Below are positions 7,568-16,748 of a stretch of 64,000 nt of DNA, piece after piece; within the stretch, counting starts at the first letter, position 1, and each line of letters starts with the position of its first letter. A program made the position numbers and the translations under genes. The DNA lies in the NCBI GenBank assembly GCA_934393555.1, contig CAKRQP010000002.1, forward strand, positions 1 to 64,000, in the 5' to 3' direction. This DNA comes from Limivivens sp934393555. Lineage in GTDB: Bacteria; Bacillota; Clostridia; Lachnospirales; Lachnospiraceae. Under the pieces are notes generated by a model, which saw only the letters and a list, made by a program, of their open reading frames with translations, had not been told where the DNA came from and did no database searches.

Positions 7568-8361
7568 ATATCCTGGAGGAGATCGCTGCGAAAACCGCGG
7601 AACGGATCCGGAAGGAAAAGGAAACGATCTCTCTTTCCACCGTCCGTTCCGCTGCTGAAAAAAGACGCTTGGGAGCTCCGGATTTTCTCTTTGAAAAAGC
7701 GTTGAAGAAGCCTGGTGTTTCTTTTATCTGCGAGGTAAAAAAGGCTTCTCCCTCCAAAGGGATCATCGCCGAGGACTTTCCTTATCTGGATATCGCCAGA
7801 AGCTATGAAGCCGCCGGGGCCGATGCCATCTCCTGCCTTACGGAGCCCTTCTATTTTCTCGGAAGAGACGCCTACCTGCAGGAGATCTCAGCCAGTGTTT
7901 CCATTCCTGTCTTACGAAAGGATTTCACCATAGATGAGTATATGATCTACCAGGCCGCAGCCTATGGCGCCTCCGCCGTACTTCTCATCTGTTCCATCCT
8001 GGATGATGAAAAGCTTCTTGCCTACCGTCAGCTGGCTGACGAACTGAAGCTTTCCGCTCTGGTGGAAACACATTCGGAAGAGGAAATATCCCGGGCCGTC
8101 AAGGCAGGTGCCCGGATCATCGGCGTCAACAACCGGAACCTCAAAAATTTCCAGGTGGACGTGGACAACAGCCTGAAGCTTCGTTCACTGGCTCCGAAGG
8201 ACTGTCTTTTCGTATCAGAAAGCGGGATCAAAACCCGTGACGATATCGAAAAGCTGGAAAGAAACGGAACGGATGCGGTTCTCATCGGTGAAACGCTCAT
8301 GCGCGCAGCGGATAAAAAAGCCATGCTGGACAGCCTGAAAGGAGTGTACCGCGTTTCATGA
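7564..8361 (+). CDS. trpC: Indole-3-glycerol-phosphate synthase
   Basis: Closes the indole ring from CdRP. The 265-residue TIM barrel has the catalytic EVKKASPSKG block, RKDFTIDEYMIYQA, LVETHSEEE, GVNNRNLKNF and the phosphate site SESGIKTRDD. It overlaps trpD and trpF by ATGA junctions. It is not fused to trpF, unlike the E. coli enzyme. Confidence 0.97.
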   Translation: MNILEEIAAKTAERIRKEKETISLSTVRSAAEKRRLGAPDFLFEKALKKPGVSFICEVKKASPSKGIIAEDFPYLDIARSYEAAGADAISCLTEPFYFLGRDAYLQEISASVSIPVLRKDFTIDEYMIYQAAAYGASAVLLICSILDDEKLLAYRQLADELKLSALVETHSEEEISRAVKAGARIIGVNNRNLKNFQVDVDNSLKLRSLAPKDCLFVSESGIKTRDDIEKLERNGTDAVLIGETLMRAADKKAMLDSLKGVYRVS

Positions 8362-8966
8362 CCAGGACAAAGATCAAGATCTGCGGCCTTCGAAGACCGG
8401 AAGACATTCTTTTCGTCAATGAGGCCAGACCGGATTTTGCCGGTTTCATCATCAACGTGCCAAAGAGCAGGCGGAACGTTTCCCCCGAAAAGGTCCGGGA
8501 GCTTACCGCTTCCCTTTCCCCGGAAATCCTTCCCGTGGGCGTCTTCGTAAACGCTCCCATGGAAACTATTCTTTCTCTGGTGAAGGATGGCACGCTGAAA
8601 GCCGTACAGCTTCATGGGCAGGAATCCCAAAGCTACCTTACAGAGCTGAAAAAACAGGTTTCTGTTCCTGTGATCCGGGCGTTCTCCATCCATTCCTCTG
8701 CGGATCTGGAAAAAGCCCAAAAAAGCCCCGCCGACTTCGTCCTTCTGGACAACGGAGCCGGGGGCACGGGAGCAGCCTTTGACTGGTCACTTTTTACCTC
8801 TTTTGACAGACCTTTTTTTCTGGCAGGAGGCTTAAGACCGGATAACATAGCAGAAGCCATCAGCCGTTTTCACCCCTATGCCCTCGATCTGAGCAGCGGT
8901 GTGGAAACGGATGGATATAAAGACAAAGAAAAAATAATCGCAGCAGTCGCTGCAGTCAGGAGATAA
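8358..8966 (+). CDS. trpF: Phosphoribosylanthranilate isomerase
   Basis: Amadori isomerase converting PRA to CdRP. A 202-residue TIM barrel with the KIKICGL motif (general base Cys9), VGVFVN, QLHGQE, and the general acid Asp in LLDNGAGGTG, ending with FLAGGLRPDN and DLSSGVETDGYKD. Overlaps trpC by 4 bp; trpB starts 4 bp after its stop. Confidence 0.96.
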   Translation: MTRTKIKICGLRRPEDILFVNEARPDFAGFIINVPKSRRNVSPEKVRELTASLSPEILPVGVFVNAPMETILSLVKDGTLKAVQLHGQESQSYLTELKKQVSVPVIRAFSIHSSADLEKAQKSPADFVLLDNGAGGTGAAFDWSLFTSFDRPFFLAGGLRPDNIAEAISRFHPYALDLSSGVETDGYKDKEKIIAAVAAVRR

Positions 8967-8970
8967 ACAT

Positions 8971-10155
8971 ATGAGTAATGGACGTTTCGGCATTCATGGC
9001 GGGCAGTACATCCCGGAAACCCTCATGAATGCAGTCATTGAACTGGAAGAAGCCTACAACCACTACAAAGATGACCCGGATTTTAACCGGGAACTCACCA
9101 CGCTCTTAAATGAGTACGCCGGAAGACCCTCCCGTCTTTATTATGCAAAGCGTATGACCGAGGATCTGGGCGGAGCCAAAATTTACCTCAAGCGTGAGGA
9201 TCTGAACCACACCGGAGCCCACAAGATCAACAACGTACTGGGACAGGTCCTTCTTGCCAAAAAGATGGGAAAGACCCGTGTCATCGCTGAAACAGGAGCC
9301 GGTCAGCACGGTGTGGCCACTGCCACGGCTGCTGCCCTGATGGATATGGAATGTGAGGTCTTTATGGGGGAAGAGGACACCAAAAGACAGGCACTGAACG
9401 TTTACCGGATGCGCCTTCTGGGAGCCAAGGTCCACGCCGTCTCCTCCGGAACCGGTACACTGAAGGATGCGGTCTCCGAAACCATGAGAGAATGGACCAG
9501 CCGGATCGCCGATACCCATTATGTCCTGGGTTCCTGCATGGGTCCCCATCCCTTCCCCACGATCGTCCGTGATTTCCAGTCTGTCATTTCCAAGGAGATC
9601 AAAGAACAGATCCTGGAAAAAGAAGGCAAGCTTCCGGATGCCGTTCTGGCCTGTGTCGGCGGCGGTTCCAATGCGATCGGTGCTTTCTATCACTTCATCC
9701 CCCATCCGGAAGTCCGTCTGATCGGTCTCGAGGCTGCCGGAAGAGGCATTGACACCAAAGAGACGGCCGCCACGATCGGCACCGGCTCTCTCGGCATTTT
9801 CCATGGCATGAAGTCTTATTTCTGTCAGGACGAGTATGGACAGATCGCTCCTGTTTATTCTATTTCCGCCGGTCTTGACTATCCCGGCATCGGACCGGAG
9901 CACGCACACCTTCATGACATCGGCAGAGCAGAATACTATGCCATCACCGATGACCAGGCGGTAGATGCTTTTGAGTATCTTTCCAGACTGGAAGGCATCA
10001 TTCCTGCTATTGAAAGCGCCCATGCCGTGGCATACGCCCGGGAGCTGGCACCTTCGATGAGCAAAGACCAGATCATTGTCATCAACATCTCCGGCCGTGG
10101 AGACAAAGACTGTGCAGCCATCGCACGCTACAGAGGGGAGGATCTTCATGAGTAA
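8971..10155 (+). CDS. trpB: Tryptophan synthase beta chain
   Basis: PLP enzyme joining indole and serine to tryptophan. The 394-residue protein is the canonical TrpB1 type: GQYIPETLMNA at the start, PLP lysine Lys85 in HTGAHKIN, AETGAGQHGVATAT, the phosphate-binding GGGSNAIGAF and NISGRGDKD near the end. It overlaps trpA by 8 bp and would form the alpha2-beta2 complex with it. Confidence 0.98.
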   Translation: MSNGRFGIHGGQYIPETLMNAVIELEEAYNHYKDDPDFNRELTTLLNEYAGRPSRLYYAKRMTEDLGGAKIYLKREDLNHTGAHKINNVLGQVLLAKKMGKTRVIAETGAGQHGVATATAAALMDMECEVFMGEEDTKRQALNVYRMRLLGAKVHAVSSGTGTLKDAVSETMREWTSRIADTHYVLGSCMGPHPFPTIVRDFQSVISKEIKEQILEKEGKLPDAVLACVGGGSNAIGAFYHFIPHPEVRLIGLEAAGRGIDTKETAATIGTGSLGIFHGMKSYFCQDEYGQIAPVYSISAGLDYPGIGPEHAHLHDIGRAEYYAITDDQAVDAFEYLSRLEGIIPAIESAHAVAYARELAPSMSKDQIIVINISGRGDKDCAAIARYRGEDLHE

Positions 10156-10921
10156 CATCAGAAAAGCATTTGAGGGCGGCAAAGCCTTTATTCCATTTAT
10201 CACCTGCGGTGACCCGTCACTGGAGATCACAGAACAGCTCGTTTACGCCATGGAGGAAGCAGGGGCGGATCTGATCGAGCTGGGCATTCCTTTTTCCGAT
10301 CCCACAGCTGAGGGTCCTGTCATCCAGGAAGCCAATATCCGGGCGCTCTCCGGCGGTGTCACCACGGATAAGATCTTCGATATGGTCCGGAAAATCCGCC
10401 GGAAATCCAACATTCCTCTGATTTTCATGACTTACGCCAATGTGGTTTTCTCGTATGGTACGGAACGTTTTATGAAGACCGCCAGCGAGATCGGCATGGA
10501 CGGTCTGATCCTTCCGGATGTGCCTTATGAGGAAAAGGAGGAATTTGATTCCGCGGCAAAAGCCTATGGTCTGGATCTCATCTCTCTCATTGCTCCCACC
10601 TCCGAGGACCGCATCTCCATGATCGCAAAAGACGCCTCCGGCTTTGTGTACTGTGTCTCCTCTCTTGGTGTGACCGGAGTCAGAAGCAGCATCAACACCG
10701 ATATCGGCGCTATGGTAAAGCTTGTGAAAGCTGCCAAAGAGATCCCCTGTGCCGTAGGTTTCGGAATCTCCACTCCGGAGCAGGCAAAAAAAATGGCAGA
10801 CCTCTCCGACGGCGCCATCGTCGGAAGCGCCATTGTCAAGCTCTGCGCAAAATACGGAACAGACTGTGTCCCCTATGTAAAAGAATATGTCGCATCTATG
10901 AAAAAAGCTCTCCGCTCATAA
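10148..10921 (+). CDS. trpA: Tryptophan synthase alpha chain
   Basis: Cleaves indole-3-glycerol phosphate to indole and glyceraldehyde 3-phosphate. The 257-residue barrel carries Glu44 in LIELGIPFSD and Asp51 in the same block, PFITCGDP, PDVPYEE and GFGISTPEQ. The ATG at 10148 lies inside the end of trpB after GGGGAGG, so the start further upstream in the same frame is rejected. The stop codon lies in the loop of the operon terminator. Confidence 0.97.
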   Translation: MSNIRKAFEGGKAFIPFITCGDPSLEITEQLVYAMEEAGADLIELGIPFSDPTAEGPVIQEANIRALSGGVTTDKIFDMVRKIRRKSNIPLIFMTYANVVFSYGTERFMKTASEIGMDGLILPDVPYEEKEEFDSAAKAYGLDLISLIAPTSEDRISMIAKDASGFVYCVSSLGVTGVRSSINTDIGAMVKLVKAAKEIPCAVGFGISTPEQAKKMADLSDGAIVGSAIVKLCAKYGTDCVPYVKEYVASMKKALRS

Positions 10922-10941
10922 GCGGAGGGCTTTCCTCTTTT
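10905..10941 (+). terminator. Terminator of the trp operon
   Basis: Stem AGCTCTCCGCT/AGCGGAGGGCTTT-like with CATA loop at 10906-10934, then CCTCTTTTT. The trpA stop codon falls within the hairpin. Read on the other strand it could also close the convergent nucleoside-transporter operon. Confidence 0.85.
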
Positions 10942-10946
10942 TGATC

Positions 10947-11945
10947 TTATCGTTCCTCACGGAAATACGACTGTCCCAGAGAGCTGGGCGGCTGATTTTC
11001 CCGCTTGTTTCTCATACTGGTGAGTACCAGGACCACCAGCGTCACCACATAAGGGATCATCTTATACAACTCCTGAAATTCCATATGATCCATTCCTGTC
11101 GGGATGTACAGATAGAGAATGTACAGACCACCGAAGAAGATGGAAGAAAAAATGGAAACCACCGGACGCCAGATGGTAAAAATAACCAGCGCAATGGCAA
11201 GCCAGCCTCTGTCACCGAAGGCATCGTTGGACCAGACACCGCAGGCATAGTCCATGACATAGTAAAGGCCACCCAGACCTGCGATCATACAGCCCACACA
11301 GGTAGCCACATATTTATACTTTGTCACACTGATACCGGCTGCATCTGCCGTTCCGGGATTCTCTCCCACGGCTCTTAAATGAAGTCCCACACGGGTATGC
11401 TTCAGCACATATGCACAGATCAGAGCAATGATAATGGCGGCATAGGCCAGAAAACCATAAGAAAAGAAAATCTTTCCAAACCAGCCAAGCTTTCCTGCAA
11501 AAGGAAGGGACTTGCTGAAATAGCTGCTGGTCGCTGAAAGCGCAATGGAGGGCACATCACTGCCGGAAAGCTTGATGAGAGAACCTCCAAAGAAGTTTCC
11601 GAATCCCACACCAAAGGTCGTCATGGCCAGACCGGTCACGTTCTGGTTTGCCCGCAGGGTGACAGTAAGGAAGCAATAGAGAAGCCCCATGCAAAGGGAA
11701 GCCAGAAGGCAGCAGACCAGGGGGATCAGGATCGCCAGAAAACCATTGATCTCAGACGCATCGCTTAAGGACTGCTCATAAAAGAAGGATCCTATAACGC
11801 CGCTGATGGCTCCAACGTACATGACACCGGGGATTCCAAGGTTTAAGTTACCGGATTTCTCCGTCATGATCTCGCCGGTACTTCCGAACAGAAGCGGAAT
11901 TCCCTGCACAACGGCTCTCGGGATAAATGCCACAAGATTGATCAT
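10947..11945 (-). CDS. Nucleoside ABC transporter, permease 2 (NupQ/YufQ-like)
   Basis: Inner-membrane permease of 332 residues with about eight or nine hydrophobic segments. The N-terminal GSTGEIMTEKSGNLNLGIPGVM block is typical of the branched-chain permease fold subunits paired with BMP-type nucleoside binding proteins (shown partly: TEKSGNLNLGI). LHLRAVGENPGTADAAGISV is the loop thought to contact the ATPase. Its ATG overlaps the stop of the preceding permease by 1 bp. Last gene of a four-gene operon. Nucleoside rather than sugar specificity is inferred from the BMP partner. Confidence 0.9.
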   Translation of the reverse strand: MINLVAFIPRAVVQGIPLLFGSTGEIMTEKSGNLNLGIPGVMYVGAISGVIGSFFYEQSLSDASEINGFLAILIPLVCCLLASLCMGLLYCFLTVTLRANQNVTGLAMTTFGVGFGNFFGGSLIKLSGSDVPSIALSATSSYFSKSLPFAGKLGWFGKIFFSYGFLAYAAIIIALICAYVLKHTRVGLHLRAVGENPGTADAAGISVTKYKYVATCVGCMIAGLGGLYYVMDYACGVWSNDAFGDRGWLAIALVIFTIWRPVVSIFSSIFFGGLYILYLYIPTGMDHMEFQELYKMIPYVVTLVVLVLTSMRNKRENQPPSSLGQSYFREER

Positions 11946-13051
11946 CAGTTCTCAGCTCCTTTCTCTGATTTTTTTCGGAAGTGGATCTTATAGGAAATAA
12001 AGAACTCACAGCCGATGATAAAGAACAGGATGATACCTGTCAGAATATCCGCAAAGGACTGGTTCAGTCCGAAGGTTGTGGAAATCTCACTGGCTCCTCT
12101 GTTCAAAAATACGATGAGAAAACTGGTAAACGCCATGGTGAAGGGATTGAATTTTGCCATCCAGGAAACCATAACAGCCGTAAAGCCCTGACCGTTTGCA
12201 ATGGTGGTCGTAACCGTATGGTTGATCCCGCCTACCAGAAGAAGTCCTACCATACCGCAGACCGCACCGGAAAGCACCATGGTACGCATAATGACTTTTT
12301 CTACTTTGATTCCCACATAACGGGCAGTGTTCTCACTCTCTCCCACGACAGCGATCTCATAACCATGTTTGCTGTATACAAAATAGATATAAAGAAGGAT
12401 CATCATAACCACTGCGATAAGGATCGTCAGCAGATATTTGGAGCCGAACAGGTTCGGCAGCCAGCCGATATTCGTCTTCTGGTTGATGATGCCGATCTTA
12501 CCGGAGCCTTTAGGCATTTCCCAGACAATCGTAAAAAAGGCAACCAGCTGAGTCGCAATGTAGTTCATCATCAGTGTGGACAGCGTCTCATTGGTGTTCC
12601 ATTTCGCCTTGAAGAACGCAGGGATCAGTCCCCAGACAGCTCCTGCTGCCAGGCTGGTGACAAACATCAGAAGGATGATCAGAGCATTGGGAAGCTTTCC
12701 GGCCAGGCAGATCATGCAGGCGGCAGCCGCAAGACCACCGATCAGCACCTGTCCTTCACCGCCGATGTTCCAGAAACGCATCCGGAAAGCCGGTGTCAGT
12801 GCCAGTGAGATCAGAAGCAGGATCGCCACATTCTGGAACGTGATCCAGCTCTTTCTGGCTGTTCCGAAGGCTCCCATGAAAATGGTCGCATACACCTGTA
12901 CCGGATTGATACCGGTAAGAACCGTTGTCAGGATACCACAGACCACAAGAGCTGCGAGAATTGCCAGAAGGCGGATCCTTAAGCCGCGCTGCCAGGGAAG
13001 GGCATCTCTTTTTACGATATGAAACAGAGGTTCCTTGACTTTACTGTTCAT
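11945..13051 (-). CDS. Nucleoside ABC transporter, permease 1 (NupP/YufP-like)
   Basis: Membrane subunit of 368 residues with LTPAFRMRFWNIGGEGQ-type and VVGESENTARYVGI motifs seen in this permease family, and about ten hydrophobic segments. The ATG at 13051 has GGAGG at 8 nt; a GTG nine bases earlier overlaps that ribosome site and is less likely. It overlaps the ATPase gene by 11 bp, supporting coupled synthesis of the complex. Confidence 0.9.
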   Translation of the reverse strand: MNSKVKEPLFHIVKRDALPWQRGLRIRLLAILAALVVCGILTTVLTGINPVQVYATIFMGAFGTARKSWITFQNVAILLLISLALTPAFRMRFWNIGGEGQVLIGGLAAAACMICLAGKLPNALIILLMFVTSLAAGAVWGLIPAFFKAKWNTNETLSTLMMNYIATQLVAFFTIVWEMPKGSGKIGIINQKTNIGWLPNLFGSKYLLTILIAVVMMILLYIYFVYSKHGYEIAVVGESENTARYVGIKVEKVIMRTMVLSGAVCGMVGLLLVGGINHTVTTTIANGQGFTAVMVSWMAKFNPFTMAFTSFLIVFLNRGASEISTTFGLNQSFADILTGIILFFIIGCEFFISYKIHFRKKSEKGAEN

Positions 13052-14573
13052 TTTCTGCACCTCCTATGCGGGTCATCATCATGCCCACGGTATTTTTATC
13101 CGTTGTCCTTCCTTCTACAATGCCGCTGACCTCTCCTCCGCAGAGCACCAGGATCCGGTCGGAAAGCTCCAGAAGCACATCCAGGTCTTCGCCGACGAAA
13201 ATAACGGCGGTTCCTTTTTTCTTCTGCTCATTGATGAGATTGTAGATCGTATGGGAAGAGTTGATATCCAGTCCACGGACTGCATAGGCAGTCATCAGCA
13301 CGGTCGGGCTGGAAGCGATCTCACGTCCGACCAGGACCTTCTGCACATTTCCGCCGGAAAGACGTCTGACCGGAGTGGAAAGACCGGGCGTTACAACCTC
13401 CAGCTCATCCACTACCGCCTGTGCAAGCTCTTTCGGAGCCTTACGGTCTGTAAATACGGAATGACCTTTCTGGAAGGAACGGAGCATCATGTTGTCGGTA
13501 AGATCCATGTCCCCTACCAGACCCATACCAAGACGGTCCTCCGGAACAAAAGAAAGAGACACACCCATATCCATGATCTCTCTGGGATCCCTGCCGATGA
13601 GTTCTTCTCTGGTTCCGTTTTCTTCTATATAAGTAATGCTTCCTGACTCCGTAGACTGAAGACCGGCAATGGCTTCCAGAAGCTCTTTCTGTCCGCAGCC
13701 GGAAATACCGGCGATACCAAGGATCTCACCGCTTCTGGCCGTGAAGGAAACATCCTTCAGTTTTACGATCCCGTCTTCTGTTTTTACAGTCAGTCCTTTG
13801 ACTTCCAGTCTCGGCTGCGGGTTCACCGGTTCCGGACGTTCAATGTTCAGTGTGACCTTGTGGCCCACCATCCGGTTGGTCATGTCCTCCGCATTGGTGT
13901 CCTTCGTTGCAACATCACCTTCAAAGCAGCCATGCCGCAGCACTGCCACACGGTCAGAAAGGCTTTCCACCTCATGCATCTTATGGGTGATGATGATGAT
14001 CGCTTTTCCGTCATCTCTCATGTTCCGGAGTACTTTGAAAAGCTTCTCTGTCTCCTGTGGCGTCAGTACTGCCGTAGGCTCATCCAGGATCAGGATGTCT
14101 GCTCCGCGGTAAAGGACCTTGATGATTTCCACGGTCTGTTTCTGGGAAACAGACATATTGTAGATCTTCTGATCCGGATCCACTTCAAATCCGTATTTGT
14201 CACAGATCTCTTTTATCTTTGCGGAAGCCTCTTTCAGATTCAGACGCCCCTTCATACCCAAAACGATATTCTCTGCCGCTGTCAGTACATCGATCAGTTT
14301 AAAATGCTGATGTACCATACCGATCCCGCAGGCATAGGCATCCTTCGGCGAACGGATCACCGTCTCTTTTCCATTGATAAAAATCTGTCCTTCATCCGGA
14401 AAATAAATTCCGGAAAGCATATTCATCAGGGTCGTTTTTCCGCTGCCGTTCTCGCCCAGCAGAGCCAGGATCTCTCCTTTGTAAATCTCAAGGTTTACTT
14501 TGTCGCTGGCAAGTACAGACCCAAATCTCTTGGTGATATTTTTCATCGTCACCGCAGCTGTTTTTCCCTTCAA
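13041..14573 (-). CDS. Nucleoside ABC transporter, tandem ATPase (NupO/YufO-like)
   Basis: About 510 residues with two nucleotide-binding domains. The first has Walker A GENGSGKTTLMNML, Walker B ILILDEPTAVL and a reduced signature SVSQKQ. The second has a degenerate Walker A GISGCGQKELLEA and signature LSGGNVQK, and its Walker B region reads VLMTAYAVRGLD in place of the usual QPTRGLD, so it is probably not hydrolytic. Start choice: AAGGAGG lies only 2 nt from an ATG at 14579 but 8 nt from TTG at 14573, which I prefer. Gene order binding protein, ATPase, permeases matches B. subtilis yufNOPQ. Confidence 0.9.
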   Translation of the reverse strand: MKGKTAAVTMKNITKRFGSVLASDKVNLEIYKGEILALLGENGSGKTTLMNMLSGIYFPDEGQIFINGKETVIRSPKDAYACGIGMVHQHFKLIDVLTAAENIVLGMKGRLNLKEASAKIKEICDKYGFEVDPDQKIYNMSVSQKQTVEIIKVLYRGADILILDEPTAVLTPQETEKLFKVLRNMRDDGKAIIIITHKMHEVESLSDRVAVLRHGCFEGDVATKDTNAEDMTNRMVGHKVTLNIERPEPVNPQPRLEVKGLTVKTEDGIVKLKDVSFTARSGEILGIAGISGCGQKELLEAIAGLQSTESGSITYIEENGTREELIGRDPREIMDMGVSLSFVPEDRLGMGLVGDMDLTDNMMLRSFQKGHSVFTDRKAPKELAQAVVDELEVVTPGLSTPVRRLSGGNVQKVLVGREIASSPTVLMTAYAVRGLDINSSHTIYNLINEQKKKGTAVIFVGEDLDVLLELSDRILVLCGGEVSGIVEGRTTDKNTVGMMMTRIGGAENEQ

Positions 14574-14656
14574 GCTCATATCCTCCTTATCTATTATAAC
14601 GCACAAAGGGGCGGTGCTGCGAAAGCGCTGCACCACCCCGTTCCGTCTTTGCAGAA

Positions 14657-15859
14657 TCAGAACTGTGTATCCAGAAGGGTAATACCATCGATCTGAACAT
14701 CGAAATAAGGAGCTGAACGGAAGCCCTCTGCGGACTCATGGAAGTATCCGTCAGAAACTGCCTCATGGTCTCCCTCATAATCAGCATCGGTATCCACGTC
14801 TGCCATGTAGGAATCCAGTGTCTTTCCATCTACGGTAAAGGTAGAGATGTCAAACACATGCAGAGAACCGTCTTCCAGTTTTGCAGCTGCCTCATCGATC
14901 GCTTCCTGGGTTCCCTCTGCAACAGATTTTCCAAGGCTTGTCAGCTCAACAGAGCCTGTCTTGAGGTCTCCTGTCCAGTCTGCGTCAATGGCATCGCCGC
15001 TCTCTACGCAACCCATTGCATACTCGAAATACGGTGCCCAGTTGATCCTGGAAGAAACAAGGAAGGTATTCGGGCAGGCACTCTCGGTGCTTCCGTTGTA
15101 GGAAACGTTGGGAACACCGGCAGTCTCGCAGGCAGTCGGAGCACCCATGGAATCAGCATGCTGGCTGATCAGCACACAGCCGTCATCGATCAGTTTGTTT
15201 GCTCCCTCTTTCTCAGCTGTCTCGTCATACCAGGAACCGGTAAAGGTAACCTCCATGGTAACGCTGGGGCATACAGAACGGGCACCCAGGAAGAAGGAAG
15301 TATATCCGGAAATAACCTCTGCATAGGTATAGGCGCCGACATAACCCATCTTTGCCTGATCCTCGGTGATCTCACCGTCAGCGATCATCTCATTGAGTTT
15401 CATACCTGCGGTGATACCAGCCAGGTAACGTCCCTCATAAATAGAAGCAAAAGCATTGTGGAAGTTGTCAAGTCCTTCCGTATGTGCCTTGGTTCCGGTC
15501 GCATGGCAGAACTGCACATCCGGGAACTCTCTTGCTGCCTCGATGATGTAATCCTCATGACCGAAGCTGTCTGCAAATACGAAGTTGCAGCCGGCATCTG
15601 CCAGCTCGCAGGCAGCATCATATGCTTCCTGACCCTCGGGGATACCGGTTTTGAACACATACTCGATCCCCATTTTCTCACAGGCCTCTTTGGCAGCGTT
15701 GATGAAGTTCAGGTCGTAGGTGGAGTTCTCATCATGCAGGAAAATAAAACCTGCCTTTACGGTTGTTCCTTCATCCGCACTGCTGGTCACACCGGCAGAT
15801 GCGCTGAGAGTAAGCATTACTGCTGCGGTTGCTGCAACCCACTTAACACTCTTTTTCAT
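14657..15859 (-). CDS. BMP-family nucleoside-binding protein, without lipobox
   Basis: Secreted solute receptor for the ABC transporter, 400 residues. It has a signal peptide (MKKSVKWVAATAAVMLTLSA) followed by VKAGFIFLHDENSTYDLNF and AYTYAEVISGYTSFFLGARS, as in BMP/Med family proteins that bind nucleosides. Odd point: there is no cysteine near the signal-peptide end; the sequence reads SASAGVTSSADEG, which fits signal peptidase I, whereas BMP receptors of Gram-positive bacteria are normally lipid-anchored. The start follows AAAGGAG. A riboswitch-like leader with terminator precedes it. Confidence 0.92.
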   Translation of the reverse strand: MKKSVKWVAATAAVMLTLSASAGVTSSADEGTTVKAGFIFLHDENSTYDLNFINAAKEACEKMGIEYVFKTGIPEGQEAYDAACELADAGCNFVFADSFGHEDYIIEAAREFPDVQFCHATGTKAHTEGLDNFHNAFASIYEGRYLAGITAGMKLNEMIADGEITEDQAKMGYVGAYTYAEVISGYTSFFLGARSVCPSVTMEVTFTGSWYDETAEKEGANKLIDDGCVLISQHADSMGAPTACETAGVPNVSYNGSTESACPNTFLVSSRINWAPYFEYAMGCVESGDAIDADWTGDLKTGSVELTSLGKSVAEGTQEAIDEAAAKLEDGSLHVFDISTFTVDGKTLDSYMADVDTDADYEGDHEAVSDGYFHESAEGFRSAPYFDVQIDGITLLDTQF

Positions 15860-16016
15860 TGCTCTTCTCCTTTACTTTCACTCAATAGTATTGTTGTGTA
15901 AGTGCACCTGAATGATATCCGAAATATGCCGGATCACGGCAGCTGAGAAATTTTCAAGTGCTGCCTGATACTCCACCCTGCGGACAAGACGACCCGCCTC
16001 TTCTGCACATGGGAAC

Positions 16017-16052
16017 AAAAAAATGCAGATGTACAAATCCCTGACATCTGCG
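16017..16052 (-). terminator. Terminator in the leader of the nucleoside transporter operon
   Basis: Stem GCAGATGT / ACATCTGC (17030-free region: 16024-16051) followed on the minus strand by ATTTTTTTG. Lying between the purine-type aptamer and the first gene, it is the probable expression platform. Confidence 0.85.
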
Positions 16053-16059
16053 TTCTTTC

Positions 16060-16138
16060 TATCGGACCCAATAGTCGCAACTGAACGGCGTGCGGTAGAA
16101 ACGTCTGAACCTTCTTCACAGACCTATATCGGATAACA
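16060..16138 (-). promoter_or_regulatory. Divergent purine-riboswitch-like aptamer
   Basis: Minus-strand signature TTTCTACC then GACTAT, as in the purine riboswitch core. P1 can form as ATCCGATA with TATTGGGT (8 bp, two G-U). P2 is GTCTG/CAGAC; its loop AAGAAGG replaces the usual GATATGG, and the P3 loop is GCCGTTCA. The GG and CC needed for loop-loop pairing remain. J1/2 is short (TAG). The C in GACTAT matches guanine-type rather than adenine-type recognition. Followed by a terminator and a nucleoside transporter, so a guanine or (deoxy)guanosine ligand is plausible. Ligand not determined. Confidence 0.72.
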
Positions 16139-16149
16139 TTACTATCTGA

Positions 16150-16178
16150 ATTTTAGCAATCTAGCCGCCATTTGTCAA
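16150..16178 (-). promoter_or_regulatory. SigmaA-type promoter of the nucleoside transporter operon
   Basis: Minus strand TTGACA (16173-16178), 17-bp spacer, TAAAAT (16150-16155), just ahead of the purine-type aptamer. The remaining 16179-16310 holds no gene I can see. Confidence 0.85.
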
Positions 16179-16310
16179 ACGAAATGACAGCCAAAAACAG
16201 TTTTCGGCACATATGTTAAAAACAGGTAAAATTTCGGTCATTTCTTGGCTAATTCGACAAAGAATGACTTTTGGTTTTTTCAAGAAGTCTTGCCATAGGA
16301 AGGTGACCGG

Positions 16311-16748
16311 TTATTCTTTGATCTCTTTCCCGCCCAGGAGGTCTTCCATGGTGTGCCAGCCGAGGACAGCGCATTTGACGCGGGCGGGCATTTTTGAGAT
16401 GTCTTCCAGAGACATGGCTTCTTCCAGGGGCTCCAGTTCATCGCCTGTGGCTTCTCCTTTGATCATCCGTGAGAAGAGACCGGCGAGTTTCAGGGCTTCT
16501 TCTTTGGAACGGCCGATGATGAGATCCAGCATCATATCCACAGAGGCCTGAGAGATGGCACAGCCGCTTCCGACGAAAGCCCCGTCCACGATGATGCCGT
16601 TTTCTTCTTTGAGCTCCAGGATGATGTCATCGCCGCAGCTGGGATTTACGCCCTCCAGCACCAGATTTGCATCTTCGAGCTTTTTCTTATGAGCCGGATG
16701 CAGGTTATGGTCCGTCAAAAGTTCGTTATAAAAAGTATTATTCTGCAT
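16311..16748 (-). CDS. sufU: SufU-type Fe-S cluster assembly protein
   Basis: In Firmicutes SufU is a zinc-dependent acceptor that takes persulfide sulfur from SufS. The 145-residue protein has the three conserved cysteines in NPSCGDD, GSGCAISQAS and ARVKCAVLGW. It is the last gene of sufCBDSU and overlaps sufS by 11 bp. No other scaffold of IscU type is in view. Confidence 0.95.
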   Translation of the reverse strand: MQNNTFYNELLTDHNLHPAHKKKLEDANLVLEGVNPSCGDDIILELKEENGIIVDGAFVGSGCAISQASVDMMLDLIIGRSKEEALKLAGLFSRMIKGEATGDELEPLEEAMSLEDISKMPARVKCAVLGWHTMEDLLGGKEIKE

